From positions 868,001-932,000 of the forward strand of contig JAIWNF010000001.1 in assembly GCA_025093555.1 (NCBI GenBank): 64,000 nucleotides of DNA. Reading direction: 5' to 3'. Numbering within the stretch: position 1 is the first letter of the stretch; each line of letters begins with the position of its first letter. The translations under genes were made by a program, and so were the position numbers. Positions 46,246 through 58,674 of this stretch are shown here, in pieces. Origin of the DNA: Circinella umbellata. Lineage: Eukaryota > Mucoromycota > Mucoromycetes > Mucorales > Lichtheimiaceae. The notes beneath the pieces are model-generated. The model was not told where the DNA came from and did not search any database. It saw nothing but the letters and a program-made list of their open reading frames with translations.

Positions 46246-48208
46246 ATGGGACGCCTTCAAGATAATCAATATGGTTCAATAAAGAGACCGAATCGAATAA
46301 AAACTGAACAATCCAATGTTAGAAATGAGCTTCAGGTAATGAACAGCTAATTTATCAAATTTTGAGTTATTTTTATTCTTCACTTTGCTAAATTGAACGA
46401 GAACAAAAAATACAAAAATAATAAATCTCCAAGTCAAGATTTTGTCCGCCACTGGATCCAGCTCTAATCGACGCAATTTGGAACGATAGTCAACAATATG
46501 ACAGCTGTATTGAAATTCTAACCGAACTTGCTCGTGAAGCAAGCAAAGTAAATGACTACACCGATGTATACACAGATCCTCATGACCTACAAGAAAGCGT
46601 AACATCATCGGATGACTATGACGATGATCAAAGCGATGATGCAGAATCACAACAAAATTTAGAGTTTCTAATGGTTTGCTTTCCAACAGTTGATCGACAA
46701 ACACTTCTTACCGTACTACAAGAGCAAGACAACAACATTGAAAGAGCAACTGATATTTTGCTTAACGATGTTTTTCTTGAATCAGATTTACCACCAGCGA
46801 AAAGTAGCGCAAGTAGTTCAAACGGTGATGATGAAGAATTATCATACCGAGAGGCGCTTCGATTAGATCAAATCGAAAAGAGAAAAGCAAAAAAGAAGGC
46901 CGAGAAAAAGGACAAAGGGATTATATGGTCCACAGGGAACCTTCCCTATGCATCAACAACTGACCAGTCTTTAGATGAGGATACCTCATCATCATCAGCA
47001 ACAAATGCAAATGCATGGAAGCAGTACGACGGCCATGTAAAGAATATAAGGAAAACATTCCCAGCAGCATCCCCATCTACGATTCTCGGATGTGTAAAGA
47101 CTTGCCGAGGAAACGTAATAGCGGCTGTGAGGGAACTAATGAGAAAAGATGCACGCTTGAAACCGATATTCCCTTGGACGACCATGAGTGAATTGGAACA
47201 ACTTCAACATGCCTTGAGGAAAATAATTGTTGATCGGTCACCAGAAGAAATATATCGTATTGCTACCGGTGTTATCATTTCAGAATCGTCAGATACAACC
47301 AAACCGACAGTGGAGAAGATGACACAAATCGGATGTGATTTCGCTTTGACCTTTGACCGAGAGCAACAAGAGTTAGCAGAACGCATGGCTTTACTGAAAT
47401 TGAAAAAGTTCAACACAGTACCAGATTTACCTGCTGTACCGGAATATCTTTTAATTGACAACGCTGACACATACAGCGAGGATGACCCCACGACGTGCCG
47501 CGAGAAAGCAAGTGACCTTATTATGGAACGGAATAATCTTTACCGTAAAGCGGCAGAAGCTTACAGAAGAACGAAAAACAAAGGACCTGGGGAAGGTGGT
47601 GTTGCTTTTTATTACTCTGATGAGGTAGTTTATTGGTCATTTGTTTAAAAAAATGAATGGGCAATGGAATGGATGGATATCACTGATGTTAAACAATTAT
47701 TTATCTGATAGGCGCGACAATTAGATACTCAAGCTAAAAATTGGAATCTGAAAGCGGCCCGTGCCCTTGTACGAAAGGAGAGGTAATTTATACTTTTCAT
47801 CTTGCATGTTATGTTTCTAAAAAAATATATACGTGTGTATGTAATTATAGGTTACGAGAGCAAGATGATCATTTAGTAGATTTACATGGCCTCACAGTAG
47901 CTGAAGCCAAAATTCTCATACAAGAAGCCGTTAATCAATGGTGGTCTCGTAGCCAGATACAAATAGGTATATAAACGATCGAAATTTTTAGCTACAATAA
48001 TTTTCAAAGCACCTAACTTTTTAATTTTTGGTATTTAGGACGGAAAGGAATAAAACCACTCAAGATTGTAACAGGCGTTGGCAGACACTCTGAATATGGT
48101 GAATCCAAATTACTACCCAGTGCGCTCAAGCTGCTAAAAAAGGAAGGATGGAGGATTGAGATACCTTATCCTGGATGTATATTGGTGAAGGGAATAAGCG
48201 CAACATAG
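46246..48208 (+). CDS. CUE2: CUE2/N4BP2-like endoribonuclease (CUE, DUF1771, Smr)
   Basis: Predicted no-go-decay nuclease that cleaves mRNA at collided ribosomes, as yeast Cue2 and worm NONU-1 do. Exons 46246-46335, 46434-47624, 47712-47782, 47851-47966, 48039-48208; 545 residues. Two CUE domains bind ubiquitin: LEFLMVCFPTVDRQTLLTVL and, further on, VKNIRKTFPAASPSTILGCV. A DUF1771 helix pair follows (ASDLIMERNNLYRKAAEAYR and AKNWNLKAARALVRKERLRE). The Smr domain has VDLHGLTVAEAKILIQEAV with the Asp and His needed for cleavage in Cue2, and IVTGVGRHSEYGESKLLP. All catalytic parts are present. PSO2 follows 320 bp downstream on the same strand. Confidence 0.9.
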
Positions 48209-48299
48209 ACAATTGTATATCATACTTTATATATTTTTAAATTAATAACTATTTTATCGACAATACATACATTTTTTAGTGTTATTGTAATCTATTATC

Positions 48300-48305
48300 A
48301 ATAAA
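48300..48305 (+). terminator. Poly(A) signal AATAAA after CUE2
   Basis: AATAAA about 90 nt after the stop codon of the CUE2-like gene. Confidence 0.4.
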
Positions 48306-48529
48306 GATTAAGTTATCTGTCAATGTAATGTTGGAGTCTATGTTATCTTCAAGCTAGTAAGCTAGCAAAGCAGCAGCGAAATCACTGTTCAAAGGGTTCA
48401 CTGGTATTTTAAGGTGGTCGGACGAGCTTGACAACATTTTACACAGTGAAACCAAGCAACCGGATCTGAAATCCGCAGTTTCGAGTTTCCCGTTCTATCC
48501 TAGCAACTAAATCGCAGAAGAACGACTTT

Positions 48530-50604
48530 ATGAAGCGAAAACGAATCAGCAGCAAAAATGAAGAATCAACCGGTTCAAATTCAAGAAGCATCAAGCACTA
48601 TTTTAATAATGCTATCACTACTGAAAAGACTTCAGCTATTGTAGATCCGTTCGAACGTAATCTTGATCGTGCTATCAAACAATCGCTCTTGGAAACGAAT
48701 AGTAACCTTGGCGACCCGACAGACATTTCTAATACACAAATTGCAACTGTAAATAGCACCACGTATATGGAGGATCAACATCAGTCAAACGATTTCTTAA
48801 ATCAGTGCCCTATATGTGGCGTCTTACTTGATCAAGAAGTTGATCCTAATCGCCATATTAACAGTTGTCTTGATGATTTCGAACGTCATGATTCGCCAAA
48901 AAAACAAAAAGAAAGCATTACACCGCACGCTGTAACGACTCTTGCGACAAACACTCAAAATAAGGCTGAATCATCATCTAGTACTGCACTGCAATTGCTT
49001 CCTAACAGGGCTACGAAAGGGGGATACGAAAGTTCAAACGATAAAAGAACATCCAGTAATACTGATCAAAAGAAAACTTCTTCACCAAGCAAAAAGACGA
49101 AGCGAAAATGCCCTTTTTATAAATGGATCCAAGGTAAAAGATATATATATATATATCATGCTGGAAATGATTTTGTTGGGCGAAAGGGTTTTATGCTCAC
49201 ACAGAAGTTATTAGGAATACCTTTTGTTGTCGATGCATTTTCATATGGAAAAATTGAAAATTGTGAAGGGTATTTTTTGTCTCACTACCATAGCGACCAT
49301 TATCATGGATTGTCATCATCGTGGAAACATGGGACAATCTATTGTTCAAAAATCACAGCAAACTTTCTACGACAAGAACTTGACATTGATAGGAAGTATA
49401 TTGTCGCACTTCCAATGGATCAAGATTATGCTTTGAATAGTTTCGTCAATGTATGCCTTATTGACGCCAACCATTGTCCTGGTTCTGTATTATTCTTATT
49501 CAAGGTTTTTAGGTCTGATGGATCTACTGTTCGTCACCTTCATACTGGTGATTTTCGTGCAAACCCACGTATGTGTCTACACCCATTGATCCGACAGCCG
49601 GAAAATGATATTTTGGATACTCTTTACCTGGATACAACATATTTAAATGGTCAATATTCATTTCCAGCTCAGGAAGAAGTGATAAAAGCTGCATGTGATT
49701 TAGCTGAACGATGTGTGTCCGGTGAACAAAGCAAAAGCAGATCCAAATGGTTATATGGATGGTTGGGAAAAATAGATAGGGGTAATGAGTCAGTTTCAAA
49801 TTTAGATGATAATATGTCGACCAACAGCGTGACAAAAAAGACAAATAGCAAAGTATTGATTATTGTTGGAACTTACTCTATTGGAAAAGAAAAGTTATTT
49901 CATCGTATGTATAGTATTTAGCAGTATGCTTTAGACATACCTCTATCCCATTATATTAAAATGATAAAAATATTAGGCTTGGCCAAACGATTGAATACCA
50001 AAGTTTATGCAACTCCTACAAAACGAAGGTTTATTACTGCTCAAGAGAATAAGGAACTGGACTCTTTATTGACTGATGATCCCCTCAAAGCACAAATCCA
50101 TTTATTTCCAATGGGACAAATTCAAGAAGAGGTTTGTTATAAAATTGTTTTACTAGGTTAATGATATATGTAATAAATCTGACCAAGCAATTATAGCGAC
50201 TTTCCTTGTATCTGAAAAGCCTTTCACCTCATTTTACATCGGCTGTTGCTTTTCGACCCACGGGGTGGACTTTTAAGAAAAGTTCCCCAGCAATATCATC
50301 ATTGGCAACTGCTCCCTTGGAACAAATCACATCCCCGCCAGTGGACCGAGCAGTCGTATTAAACCCACAAAAATCCTCTATTGACACAATCAAGATGTAT
50401 GGCGTTCCCTACTCCGAGCATTCCAGTTTTCGCGAACTCGCATCTTTTGTTGCTAGCCTTGATGTACGAAGGATCATACCAACTGTCAATGTGGGAAATG
50501 AAGAGAGTCGTCAAAAAATGGGTGCAATATTACAACGCTGGCAAAGTGAGAAAAAGAAAAAGGGTATTCAGCTAGTTTCATATCTAACAGAAGAGCATTG
50601 GTAA
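48530..50604 (+). CDS. PSO2: DNA interstrand-crosslink repair nuclease PSO2/SNM1A
   Basis: 5'-3' exonuclease of the metallo-beta-lactamase/beta-CASP class, acting in the nucleus on DNA crosslinks. Exons 48530-49133, 49215-49904, 49977-50131, 50197-50604; 618 residues. An N-terminal UBZ4 finger (CPICGVLL with the later His and Cys of HINSC) is followed by a disordered region. The catalytic part opens CPFYKWIQGIPFVVDAF, with the metal motif HYHSDH (residues 225-230), DANHCPGSVLFLF, HTGDFRANP and LDTTY. The beta-CASP part has VGTYSIGKEKLFHRLAKRLN, AFRPTGWT, YGVPYSEHSSF and IPTVNVG. The first intron (49134-49214) is 81 nt with no stop, so it is easily missed. Removing it restores the exact family spacing. 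Convergent with CWC2. Confidence 0.94.
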
Positions 50605-50980
50605 TGTATAATCCATCTCTTTTAATGAGGCGCATAGTATGTAAATATTCAGATATTCTCTTCCTCAATTATTTTTAACCATGTATATTCCATTAAAATA
50701 AATATTTGTGAGCCGACATCCACCATTATATACAGTATGTATAAACAAAAAAAAACAGTTTTCTGAAATTCATGACTGAATGCTATATTTGCCTTTTTGA
50801 ACTGTTGTATAAGCATGCTTTTAAGAATCTCATGATGAGATTCGCAAATATATATATATAAACGTATCGTGGGTCTAAGATCATTTTGCGTTCAAATTTT
50901 TTCTACAGTTCACTTTAAAGATATGATTTATTGAAAGCCGTGTGGTTTTCTTTTACATATCGTTAGCAGACTATCCTGAT
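50605..50980. other. Convergent 3' interval of PSO2 and CWC2
   Basis: 376 bp between two stop codons. AATAAA at 50697-50702 could serve PSO2. No gene is seen. Confidence 0.5.
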
Positions 50981-52487
50981 TTAATCGTCCTCTTCCTCTT
51001 CGCTATCACTTCCATATGATGCAAGATTTCCTAATCCTGCTGTTTGCGTTGTCTTTTGTTGAGTGGATGATGGAAGTGGTGCAGTGGATGAAGATGGAGA
51101 TGATGAACCTTTTGGATCCTTGAGGGTCTTTAGTGAACTTAATACGTTTGCAGGTATAATACCGGCGACTTTTACATTTGATTGTTCTTGCACTTGTGGT
51201 ACATAGCTGGTGTCCAATATTTGCTGGGTATACCCATATATCGCTTCAGCAGCTTGTGTATCCGCATGATAATTATCATGTGTGTCAGAATATCGTTGGC
51301 GTTTAGCGCTTAATTCCATTTCGCGAAAACCATCTTCATCAACTTCGCGTTTCATTTGTGTATATTCGGCCGGTAGCTCTGATTCCACATCTTGCCGTTC
51401 ATACATTTCTTTACGATTATATCCTTGGGAATTTTTATCCGCTCCCCTACGTTCTTCATCACCCTTCATAGTGGACTGTTCTTGAGTTGCCCACCTAATG
51501 AAAAGTCATGGTAATAATATTTGACCGATAAACCATTATTTAATATCCTGTTTTAATTAAATATTCTTTTTCCTTTATCTCAAGGTTACTTACCGCACAT
51601 TGATAATTTCATTATTATCTAATCCTTGATTCATCATTGCCTCCCTGGCAAATTCGGCATTATTTCTAGATTTATAGGTTACAAACGCTACACCTCTAGG
51701 TCGTAACAATCGCACTATAGTTTAATATATAAAAAAAACATCAGATATTGCGACGTAGACGATTTGCTATCACTTGATGTTATATACCTCGCTCCAACTC
51801 TCCAAACGGTTCAAAGTGCTTTATCACGACTTCTCGCATATTATGAGTTGATGCAATACGACCAACATACAACGTTTTGTTTAGAGTATTAAACGAACCA
51901 ACACCACCCATATCTTGTCGAAATTCCCTACACCATATTATTAGCCATTGAATGTGTTTTTCTCATGAATAACGTGCCTTAAATATTCTACATATACGTA
52001 CATATACTTGTCACGCCCAAAGCAATCTATTGTCGTCTCGATCTCATCGCTTTCATTCGGAATTCGATGCCACATTGAGCAGTCAGATCCTTGTGCACAC
52101 ATGCCCTTGGCAAAAAAGAGACAGAAATACGCGTTTCGGTTATTTGAACCGACCGTTTCACCTGAATCTCGAGCAGGATCGCACTTGAATTTAGCTCGAA
52201 CACTACAATGCATATTATATAAATAAGTTAACGGGGGGTTATAGATCCTTCAACTCTTGTTTTTCTAGAGATCGTATATAATACCCTTTTTTACTCCAGT
52301 CTCTCTCTAGACCTTTCCATCGATTATGCCAGATGTTATACGTTCCACCTTCAGGTCTTCTCTCTTTTAAGTATTCTTCAAGTGTGGCCTTGTCAACCTA
52401 TATGAAAATCAGTGATCTATCTTTTCTATTAAATGTATATACATGAATAAACATGAGATTTCTTACTTGCCGTCGTGCTGGTGCCAT
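50981..52487 (-). CDS. CWC2: Pre-mRNA-splicing factor CWC2
   Basis: RNA-binding subunit of the Prp19-associated (NTC) complex that contacts U6 snRNA and the pre-mRNA in the active spliceosome. Exons 52487-52467, 52397-52285, 52202-52002, 51927-51788, 51714-51594, 51494-50981; 369 residues. The start MAPARRQ leads into GGTYNIWHNRW. The zinc finger region is KCDPARDSG followed by FCLFFAKGMCAQGSDCSMWHRIP (a CCCH finger), then the linker DCFGRDKYMEFRQDMGGVGS. The RRM has TLYVGRI (RNP2-like) and RPRGVAFVTYKSRNNAEFAR (RNP1-like), followed by NVRWATQ. I chose the donor at 52001 over another at 52006 because it gives the exact family spacing before DMGG. The C-terminus is disordered and acidic. Confidence 0.92.
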
Positions 52488-52630
52488 ATTTGTTCAAATA
52501 GTATAATTTAAGATGGAAAAAAAAGCCGGAGGACCAAATTATTCAGCTGTCCAAATTTATTATTCATTTTCAACTTTGTCACACCTGTATACCCCTTTTG
52601 CTTTTTCTACTTTTGAAACAAGGTTCCGTC
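52488..52630. promoter_or_regulatory. Shared divergent promoter of CWC2 and ERG27
   Basis: 143 bp separate the two start codons. An out-of-frame ATG at 52513 opens a frame that overlaps the ERG27 start, so a transcript beginning far upstream would carry an upstream ORF. Confidence 0.5.
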
Positions 52631-54009
52631 ATGGCAACCAAAAAAGAAGAACGACCAAATGTTGCCATCATTACTGGAGCGAACACTGGTGTTGGGTATG
52701 GCATTGTTCAGCATCTCTTGGAAAACGATATAGATACAGTTATTGTTATGGCCTGTCGCAATCATACTCGTGCAAACAATGCCCGTGATACTCTTTTAGT
52801 TGAATTCCCTGGAGCAAATATCGATATAAAACTTGTTGATCTTAGTAGCTCCATCTCGGTTTTTGATTTTTGTAACGCAATTAAGAACAGGTTTGTATTT
52901 ATTATTTTTTGTTGTGTATACGTGTGTGTATCCGAAATCATATTGATGAGGTTATGCTTTTACAAACTAGTTACTCGCACGTTGACTATATATTCTGTAA
53001 CGGTGGTATATTGAGTACAAGTGGTATCAACTGGAGCCAGGTCATATGGCAATTTCTTGAAAGCCCTGTTGGCTTTTTGGAACGATCAGATGCCACAATC
53101 CAAATCGTTGGAGAACTTAACGCAGACGGAATAGGAAATGTATTTGCGGCAAATGTTTTTGGTCACTATATTATGGTAAATATACTGAGATTATCTTTTC
53201 ATTTTAATGCTTTAACTAACAATAGAACGTTATACTAGGCAAGAGAACTCGAATCATTACTAAATAACAGTGGTGACGGTCGTGTTATTTGGACAAGTTC
53301 TTTGACGTCAGAGAAATCCACATTTGATATTGAAGATTGGCAAGGCATTAAAAGGTATTCATATAATGACCATCTTTCCATCTATTTCCTATATTCGCAT
53401 AATATTTCGATGTATACTAAGATTGTATTCTTTCTGTAAAATTTAATCCCTCAGTTCTGTTCCTTACGAATCCTCCAAGTGGGCGTGTGATTTAGTTGCT
53501 TTCGGAAGTAATGTGCGGTACAAGAATGAGAAACAAGACATCGTTTCATTCTCTACAAGCCCTGGTGTCGTTGCAAGTTCGATTGGTAACTTACCAATAT
53601 GGATTACAAAACTTCGAACTTTGTTACATTATGCTGTAAGTGTTCAATTTAGCTTCACTTGCAGTTTTGGACATATTTGTGTATATATAAATGAAGTATA
53701 CAGTTATGGGCAATCATAGTAACAGGGTATATAATCTATTTACAACAGTTTCGTACTTTTGGTGTTACATCTCAAAACATCACGGGTTATCGAGGAGCTG
53801 TTGCTGATGTATTTGTTGCTTTGCAACCATTAAATGCACTGAACTATTTATACAGATATACATCCTTAACCAATTGGCGAGGTTTCTCTTATGTTGAGCC
53901 CATGGAAGTATCCGATTATGATCCAATCGATGCTGAGAAACTGTTACAGCATTGCGAATTGGCATACCAAACTTGGAAGAACAAATACTTACAATCATTG
54001 TCAGCCTAA
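52631..54009 (+). CDS. ERG27: 3-keto-steroid reductase (ERG27/HSD17B7-like SDR)
   Basis: NADPH-dependent short-chain reductase of the C-4 demethylation step of ergosterol synthesis, working with ERG25 and ERG26 at the ER. Exons 52631-52890, 52971-53175, 53239-53354, 53455-53635, 53749-54009; 340 residues, as in the family. The cofactor motif TGANTGVGYG lies near residues 16-25. DYIFCNGGI is the NAG-like segment. The catalytic serine lies in VIWTSSLTS and the YxxxK motif is YESSKW. The insert before it (WSQVIWQFLESPVGFLERSD) and the C-terminal TSQNITGYRGAVADVFVALQ fit ERG27/HSD17B7 rather than a generic SDR. Complete, with all catalytic residues. Confidence 0.88.
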
Positions 54010-54599
54010 GATTACTTCTACCACCACACAACCAGGTTTCCGGCAGTCTATCTTTGTTTCTCTTTAAATTATATTCAATTTACTAATGGCGGTTTATTGT
54101 ATTCTACAAAAGCGCTAACTCTTATCCTCTCTTACTCTCTTACTACCCTTAATCCGAAAACTTAATCTCTATATTATTACATACTATTCGTTGCCATTTT
54201 TTCTTAATTTCTTGCTTTAAAATATATTATTATATGGTCCAACTAATAACAATCCATTACCCCATCCATCGTGAAAGAAAATAATCTATGATTATATCAA
54301 TATTAGGCGAGCTTGCTTGGTAGTCTCACATTAAAAATTTGCGCTCGATTTTATGTTTCATAATACGATAAAGGAAATCAGCTGTATAAAGACCTCTTCT
54401 ATGTCAACTTGGAATACCCCTCCTTTTTGCTGTTAAAACATGCACGAGTAGTATAGGCAAATTATTGGCAGCAATCCAACTTTTTGTTGAGTATCGATTA
54501 GGAGTGAGTGGTGCGGTAAAATAAATAAAAAAGAAAAGAAAAGTAGCGCTCTCTTTATCCAATTATAGTTCTCTGGGTAACCACTTGCATAATACAACA
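54010..54599. other. Intergenic interval, no gene supported
   Basis: 590 bp of AT-rich DNA between ERG27 and the STRIP gene. It should contain the ERG27 terminator and the promoter of the next gene. Confidence 0.5.
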
Positions 54600-57500
54600 A
54601 TGAATGATGGAGAACAGCTACAGCATGATAATGACCCACTTCTAACACCAGGAGAACTTAGACAGATTGTCGATAATCTACCAAGTAGAATGAAGGTAAA
54701 TATATTAAATATATACAGGACTATTAACACTTACTTGCTTTACTTAACTTATTGGTGATCTTTATTAGCACCCACATAGCGATTACAAATATTCTGATGC
54801 TTCCAGTTTCGAAACAGAGATTGAAGAATTCTTCAACTATAGTGAAATAGAAAATGACTTGAAATCTTATCAACAAGAATATGAAAAGTCTGGTATGGTT
54901 TATTTTCTATTAAAATAGCAATAGAAACAAAGTACGTTTGTCTTTACTTAATCAGATGAGCGTATGCTTTAACAGGTTGGTGGGAGTTGAATGAAGAAAA
55001 ACAGCGGCGTCATATTGAACAGACAATCGATCGACTCGAACATTCCAAACGCGATGAGCGTGTATCAGCAGCGAAACAGTTGCTATGTATAGGACTTGGT
55101 ACGAAAAAAAATAAGTCTCTATGGGAAGATAAAAACATATGAATGAAAAAGACGAAAAATATATTCAAGTAAAAAAAAGGTTGTTGCTATCCCAAAAATG
55201 ACTGTAGGTTACAGAATTGTTCGAAGGTCGCTATAGCAAACAGTCGATTGATGTATACATGTGGTGCACTGACATCAGTATTTTATGCGTTTAATAGAGG
55301 ATGCAAGCAACATGATGTTTATAAGTAAGAAATAAATTTTCATAAGTGTGAGCCCGAATGAGATTTTTTTTATATCCATTAACCTTGCCTTTATCTTTAC
55401 CTTTATCTTTATCTTTTTTTTCTTTAGTTCACAAAATCCCGTTATGGAGGAACTGAGTATGGTGAGCAGCGAAATTGAACTTTACATTTCTATCATGTAC
55501 ATTATTCTCGAAACAATGCGGACGACAGACGGGTTTTCCGATGAAAAAGGTACCGTAAATAGTAGAAAATTGTGGTATCAACAGGAAACGGTGTTAATCA
55601 TTGCTGATTGGGGGTTTTAACAATTAAATCAAATTCAAAAGGAATGCTAGATCCAAGTATTTTACAAAGTATATTTGATGTCCTTTCGCAGCTACGTGAC
55701 AAGTATTTAAAATCATTTCCTGTAAAGAAAGTATGTTTAATATCATTTTCTATATCCAATTTATTCGAGTACAAATATATATATATTTTCTAACATTCGA
55801 CCAATAGCTTATATTATTATTGTGGAAAGTATTATTATGCACTTTTGGTGGATTTAAACAACTTAAAGATTCTAGAGATGCTTCAAGAATTTTAAATGGC
55901 CTTCATGAATCAAATACAGGTTAGACACATGTCTGTGTGCATGCTACCTTTCTGCTTCTGTAATATTTTTGTTCTAACTCTTGGCTGATTAGCTATAATA
56001 TCCAAATGCTCTCTGCAAGATTTGTATAACTTTCAAAACGAAGCGATGCTAAAGTACCCAAATTATTCACCACCTGAAGTTCCTCTTCCAATTACACCGT
56101 CTCTCACTGTCAAAGCTTCACCGGGACTTGTCCGAGCCATGGGGATTTCAAATGCGACGGCACAGACAGAATTGCCGTATCAAACTTTATTTCCACCCAA
56201 ATCATCTAGCAACAACAGTGCCTCCGCCAAAATTAAACAACAACAAAATTTATCAATGGTCTGGCCCCCACCACAGTTGCAATCATTTGTTTTACCTTTA
56301 GCAAGAGATTCCGAGGGTGTCCCGAAAAGTACAGAGGAAGCAGGCAGCTTATATTTGAAGAACATGTACATGTCTGTGGCAAATCAGCAAATACTCTCAG
56401 AACGGGAAAAAGCGATCCATAAATGGGAGCGCAAAAAGAACGGAGAATTTCCATTCGATGATATTTTATCTGATGATGATAAGTGGCAGCAAGTATCGAA
56501 AGCAATGGAAAAACGGTTTAAAGGATTAGAGCAAGTCTATGTAAGCATATTTATAGAATATAATAGTATAGTGAGATGATAGTCGCTACGTTTCAATATG
56601 AATTTAGCTCATATTTCTTAAATTTGAAATATTGATTATACAGGTCAGCATCGTTCCTGAGCTGCAAAATATCGTGATCGTGTTATTAAAATTACTATTA
56701 TCAACTGTCACGACAGGAACCAATGGTGTTAGTACCAAACAGCAGCAACAATCACAAATAAATACAAATAGTGATAAGTCGACAAAGGCAGCAAATGCTA
56801 CAATTGATTTGGAAGAATCTGACGCAAGTCGAAATCGTGAAGTATTATCAAAGGCAATATCTGCTATATTATTTTTGCTTCTAAAATGGACCAAAGTATC
56901 TCGTATGTATTGATTGGCTGAACAGCACAATTTCTCTATTACTACAGCTAACTATGTACTAATGAACATTTGGACACGTTTTTAGACGTTCTAAAATTCG
57001 AATATTTATCACAATTGTTGGTGGATTCTGGATGTTTATTATTGATATTAAAGATATTGGGGCTTCAAGAAATCACTTCGCTTGTGGCAACCAAAACTGA
57101 CATTTCTGGTTACAGGTATAAATAAATAGTTATGATGGAAGGATTAGTGACGAACGTGTTTTGATATATGTATTCATTAATTGAATATATGCATTTAGCT
57201 TATTCTCAGCATGCGCGATAGAGAACACGGAACACACATCCTCAGATCCCTCTACTTCACAACAACATACGTATACAAACTCTCGGAATATGTTTTGGAC
57301 TATCAATTTTTTGCGCATATTGCAAATGCTAACAAAGAGAAAAACGAATCGTGTTATGCTACTCGTTCAATACAAGTCATCGGTAATTATGGACTAATAT
57401 ACTCAAAGTGTATTTTAATAGTTGGAGTTAATAATAGTATATCGTTGTAGGCAATTCTGAAACGCGTGCTCAAAGTAACCCATCCGATGATGGAATTATA

Positions 57501-58449
57501 TGCTCTCAAGGTCTTGAAAAGTCAGGTACCTTACCTCGGCAGAAAATGGCGGTCACGTAAGTTTGTATTGTTATCTGGAACAACAGACGAATTGGTCATT
57601 CCTAACTGACAATGTTTACAATGATATGTTAGTGAACATGAGAATAATTTCAGCTATTTATCTACGGTGCTATACTGTTTTGCGTGATGATTGGATATCG
57701 AAATCGGATACTGACAACGATCTGGAAGATGGGATGGTGAGAAATACATAACAGAGAGTGTTTTTGATTATATACTTTTTGACCGAGTAACTCTTAATTG
57801 ATGTGGTTCCTATGTATATTGATTACAGTTACAGGAGACAAACTTACGAATGCTTATAAGAATATACCATGGTCAACGCTATATACCTGGGATGCTACCC
57901 GAGCAAGATGAGCCTAGTGGATTAGACAAAGTGACCGATTTCACCCAAGAAACGATGTCTCTGGAAACGTTAGGTAGCAGAGTTTCAATCCTCGATAGTG
58001 TTGGTTTGCGTGAGAACACCAGCTTTGACTTTGATCCAGGCTTCGTCGATAATTATGAAAAATGGCTTCAGAATAATGTTTACGATTCTGATAAAGAGGA
58101 AGCTGATAATAACAATGATGATTACTACAGCTATTACTCAAGCCCAAACTTTCAAAATGATAATGCACCAGGGACGCCGATACCATCATCACCCATAATG
58201 TCACCCTATGCAGGCAATCCTCCAACACACAACATCAACAATCTTTATCAGCAGGGCTTAGAAGAGGTTTTTTTGAAGGGTCAGACAAATTCTTTTATAG
58301 GGTTTGATAACGAAGAGACTTTGTCAGGTACTATTTTGGATCCTATCCAAGAGCTAACACATCAGTTATTAGTAATAGAACAAAAGACCATCAAACGATA
58401 TTCAGACCTGTCCCAAGATAACAATAGTATAGTGCCTAAGTCTACTTGA
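54600..58449 (+). CDS. FAR11: STRIPAK complex subunit FAR11/STRIP1-2
   Basis: Scaffold of the striatin-interacting phosphatase and kinase complex (PP2A regulation, cell fusion, polarity). Fourteen exons: 54600-54695, 54769-54892, 54976-55098, 55237-55324, 55428-55549, 55642-55730, 55808-55919, 55993-56540, 56644-56902, 56986-57115, 57199-57382, 57451-57556, 57633-57736, 57829-58449; 901 residues (human STRIP1 837). N-terminal N1221 region: DYKYSDASSFETEIEEFFNY, GWWELNEEKQRRHIEQTIDR, and LRDKYLKSFPVKKLILLLWK with VLLCTFGG. C-terminal DUF3402 region: DLYNFQNEAMLKYPNYSPPE, ILKRVLKVTHPMMELYALKV, VPYLGRKWRSLNMRIISAIY and VLRDDW, then the WL-containing FVDNYEKWLQNNVYD. The acceptors at 55236 and 55641 were chosen by phase and similarity and are the least certain. 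Confidence 0.9.
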
Positions 58450-58674
58450 TAGAGTAGATGTTTTATGCTATAATTAAATTTAGTATACACTTATAATCAT
58501 TATTATAGTTGATAATTCAAATATAAAAAGGGTTTCTTTATTTCTGTAAGACAATCTTTGCATTGATGAATTGATCATTTGATGTTCAGCTGAAATTCCG
58601 CCCAGTACACACCTTTTTTTTAAGTAGCCAAAAAATAAGGGAGTGCATTTAACGCGAAACCCAAATCGTTTCAA

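Noticed and set aside
46276..46704. Minus-strand frame of 142 codons
   Set aside because: Antisense shadow of the CUE2-like gene, whose first two exons phase correctly on the plus strand.
49134..49214. PSO2 read as one uninterrupted frame from 48530 to 49921
   Set aside because: The extra 27 residues split a motif that is compact in all SNM1/PSO2 proteins; in-phase GT and AG sites remove them precisely.
52006..52007. Alternative CWC2 donor GTATAT a few bases earlier
   Set aside because: It is in phase, but would shorten the conserved linker before DMGGVGSF by two residues relative to other CWC2 proteins.
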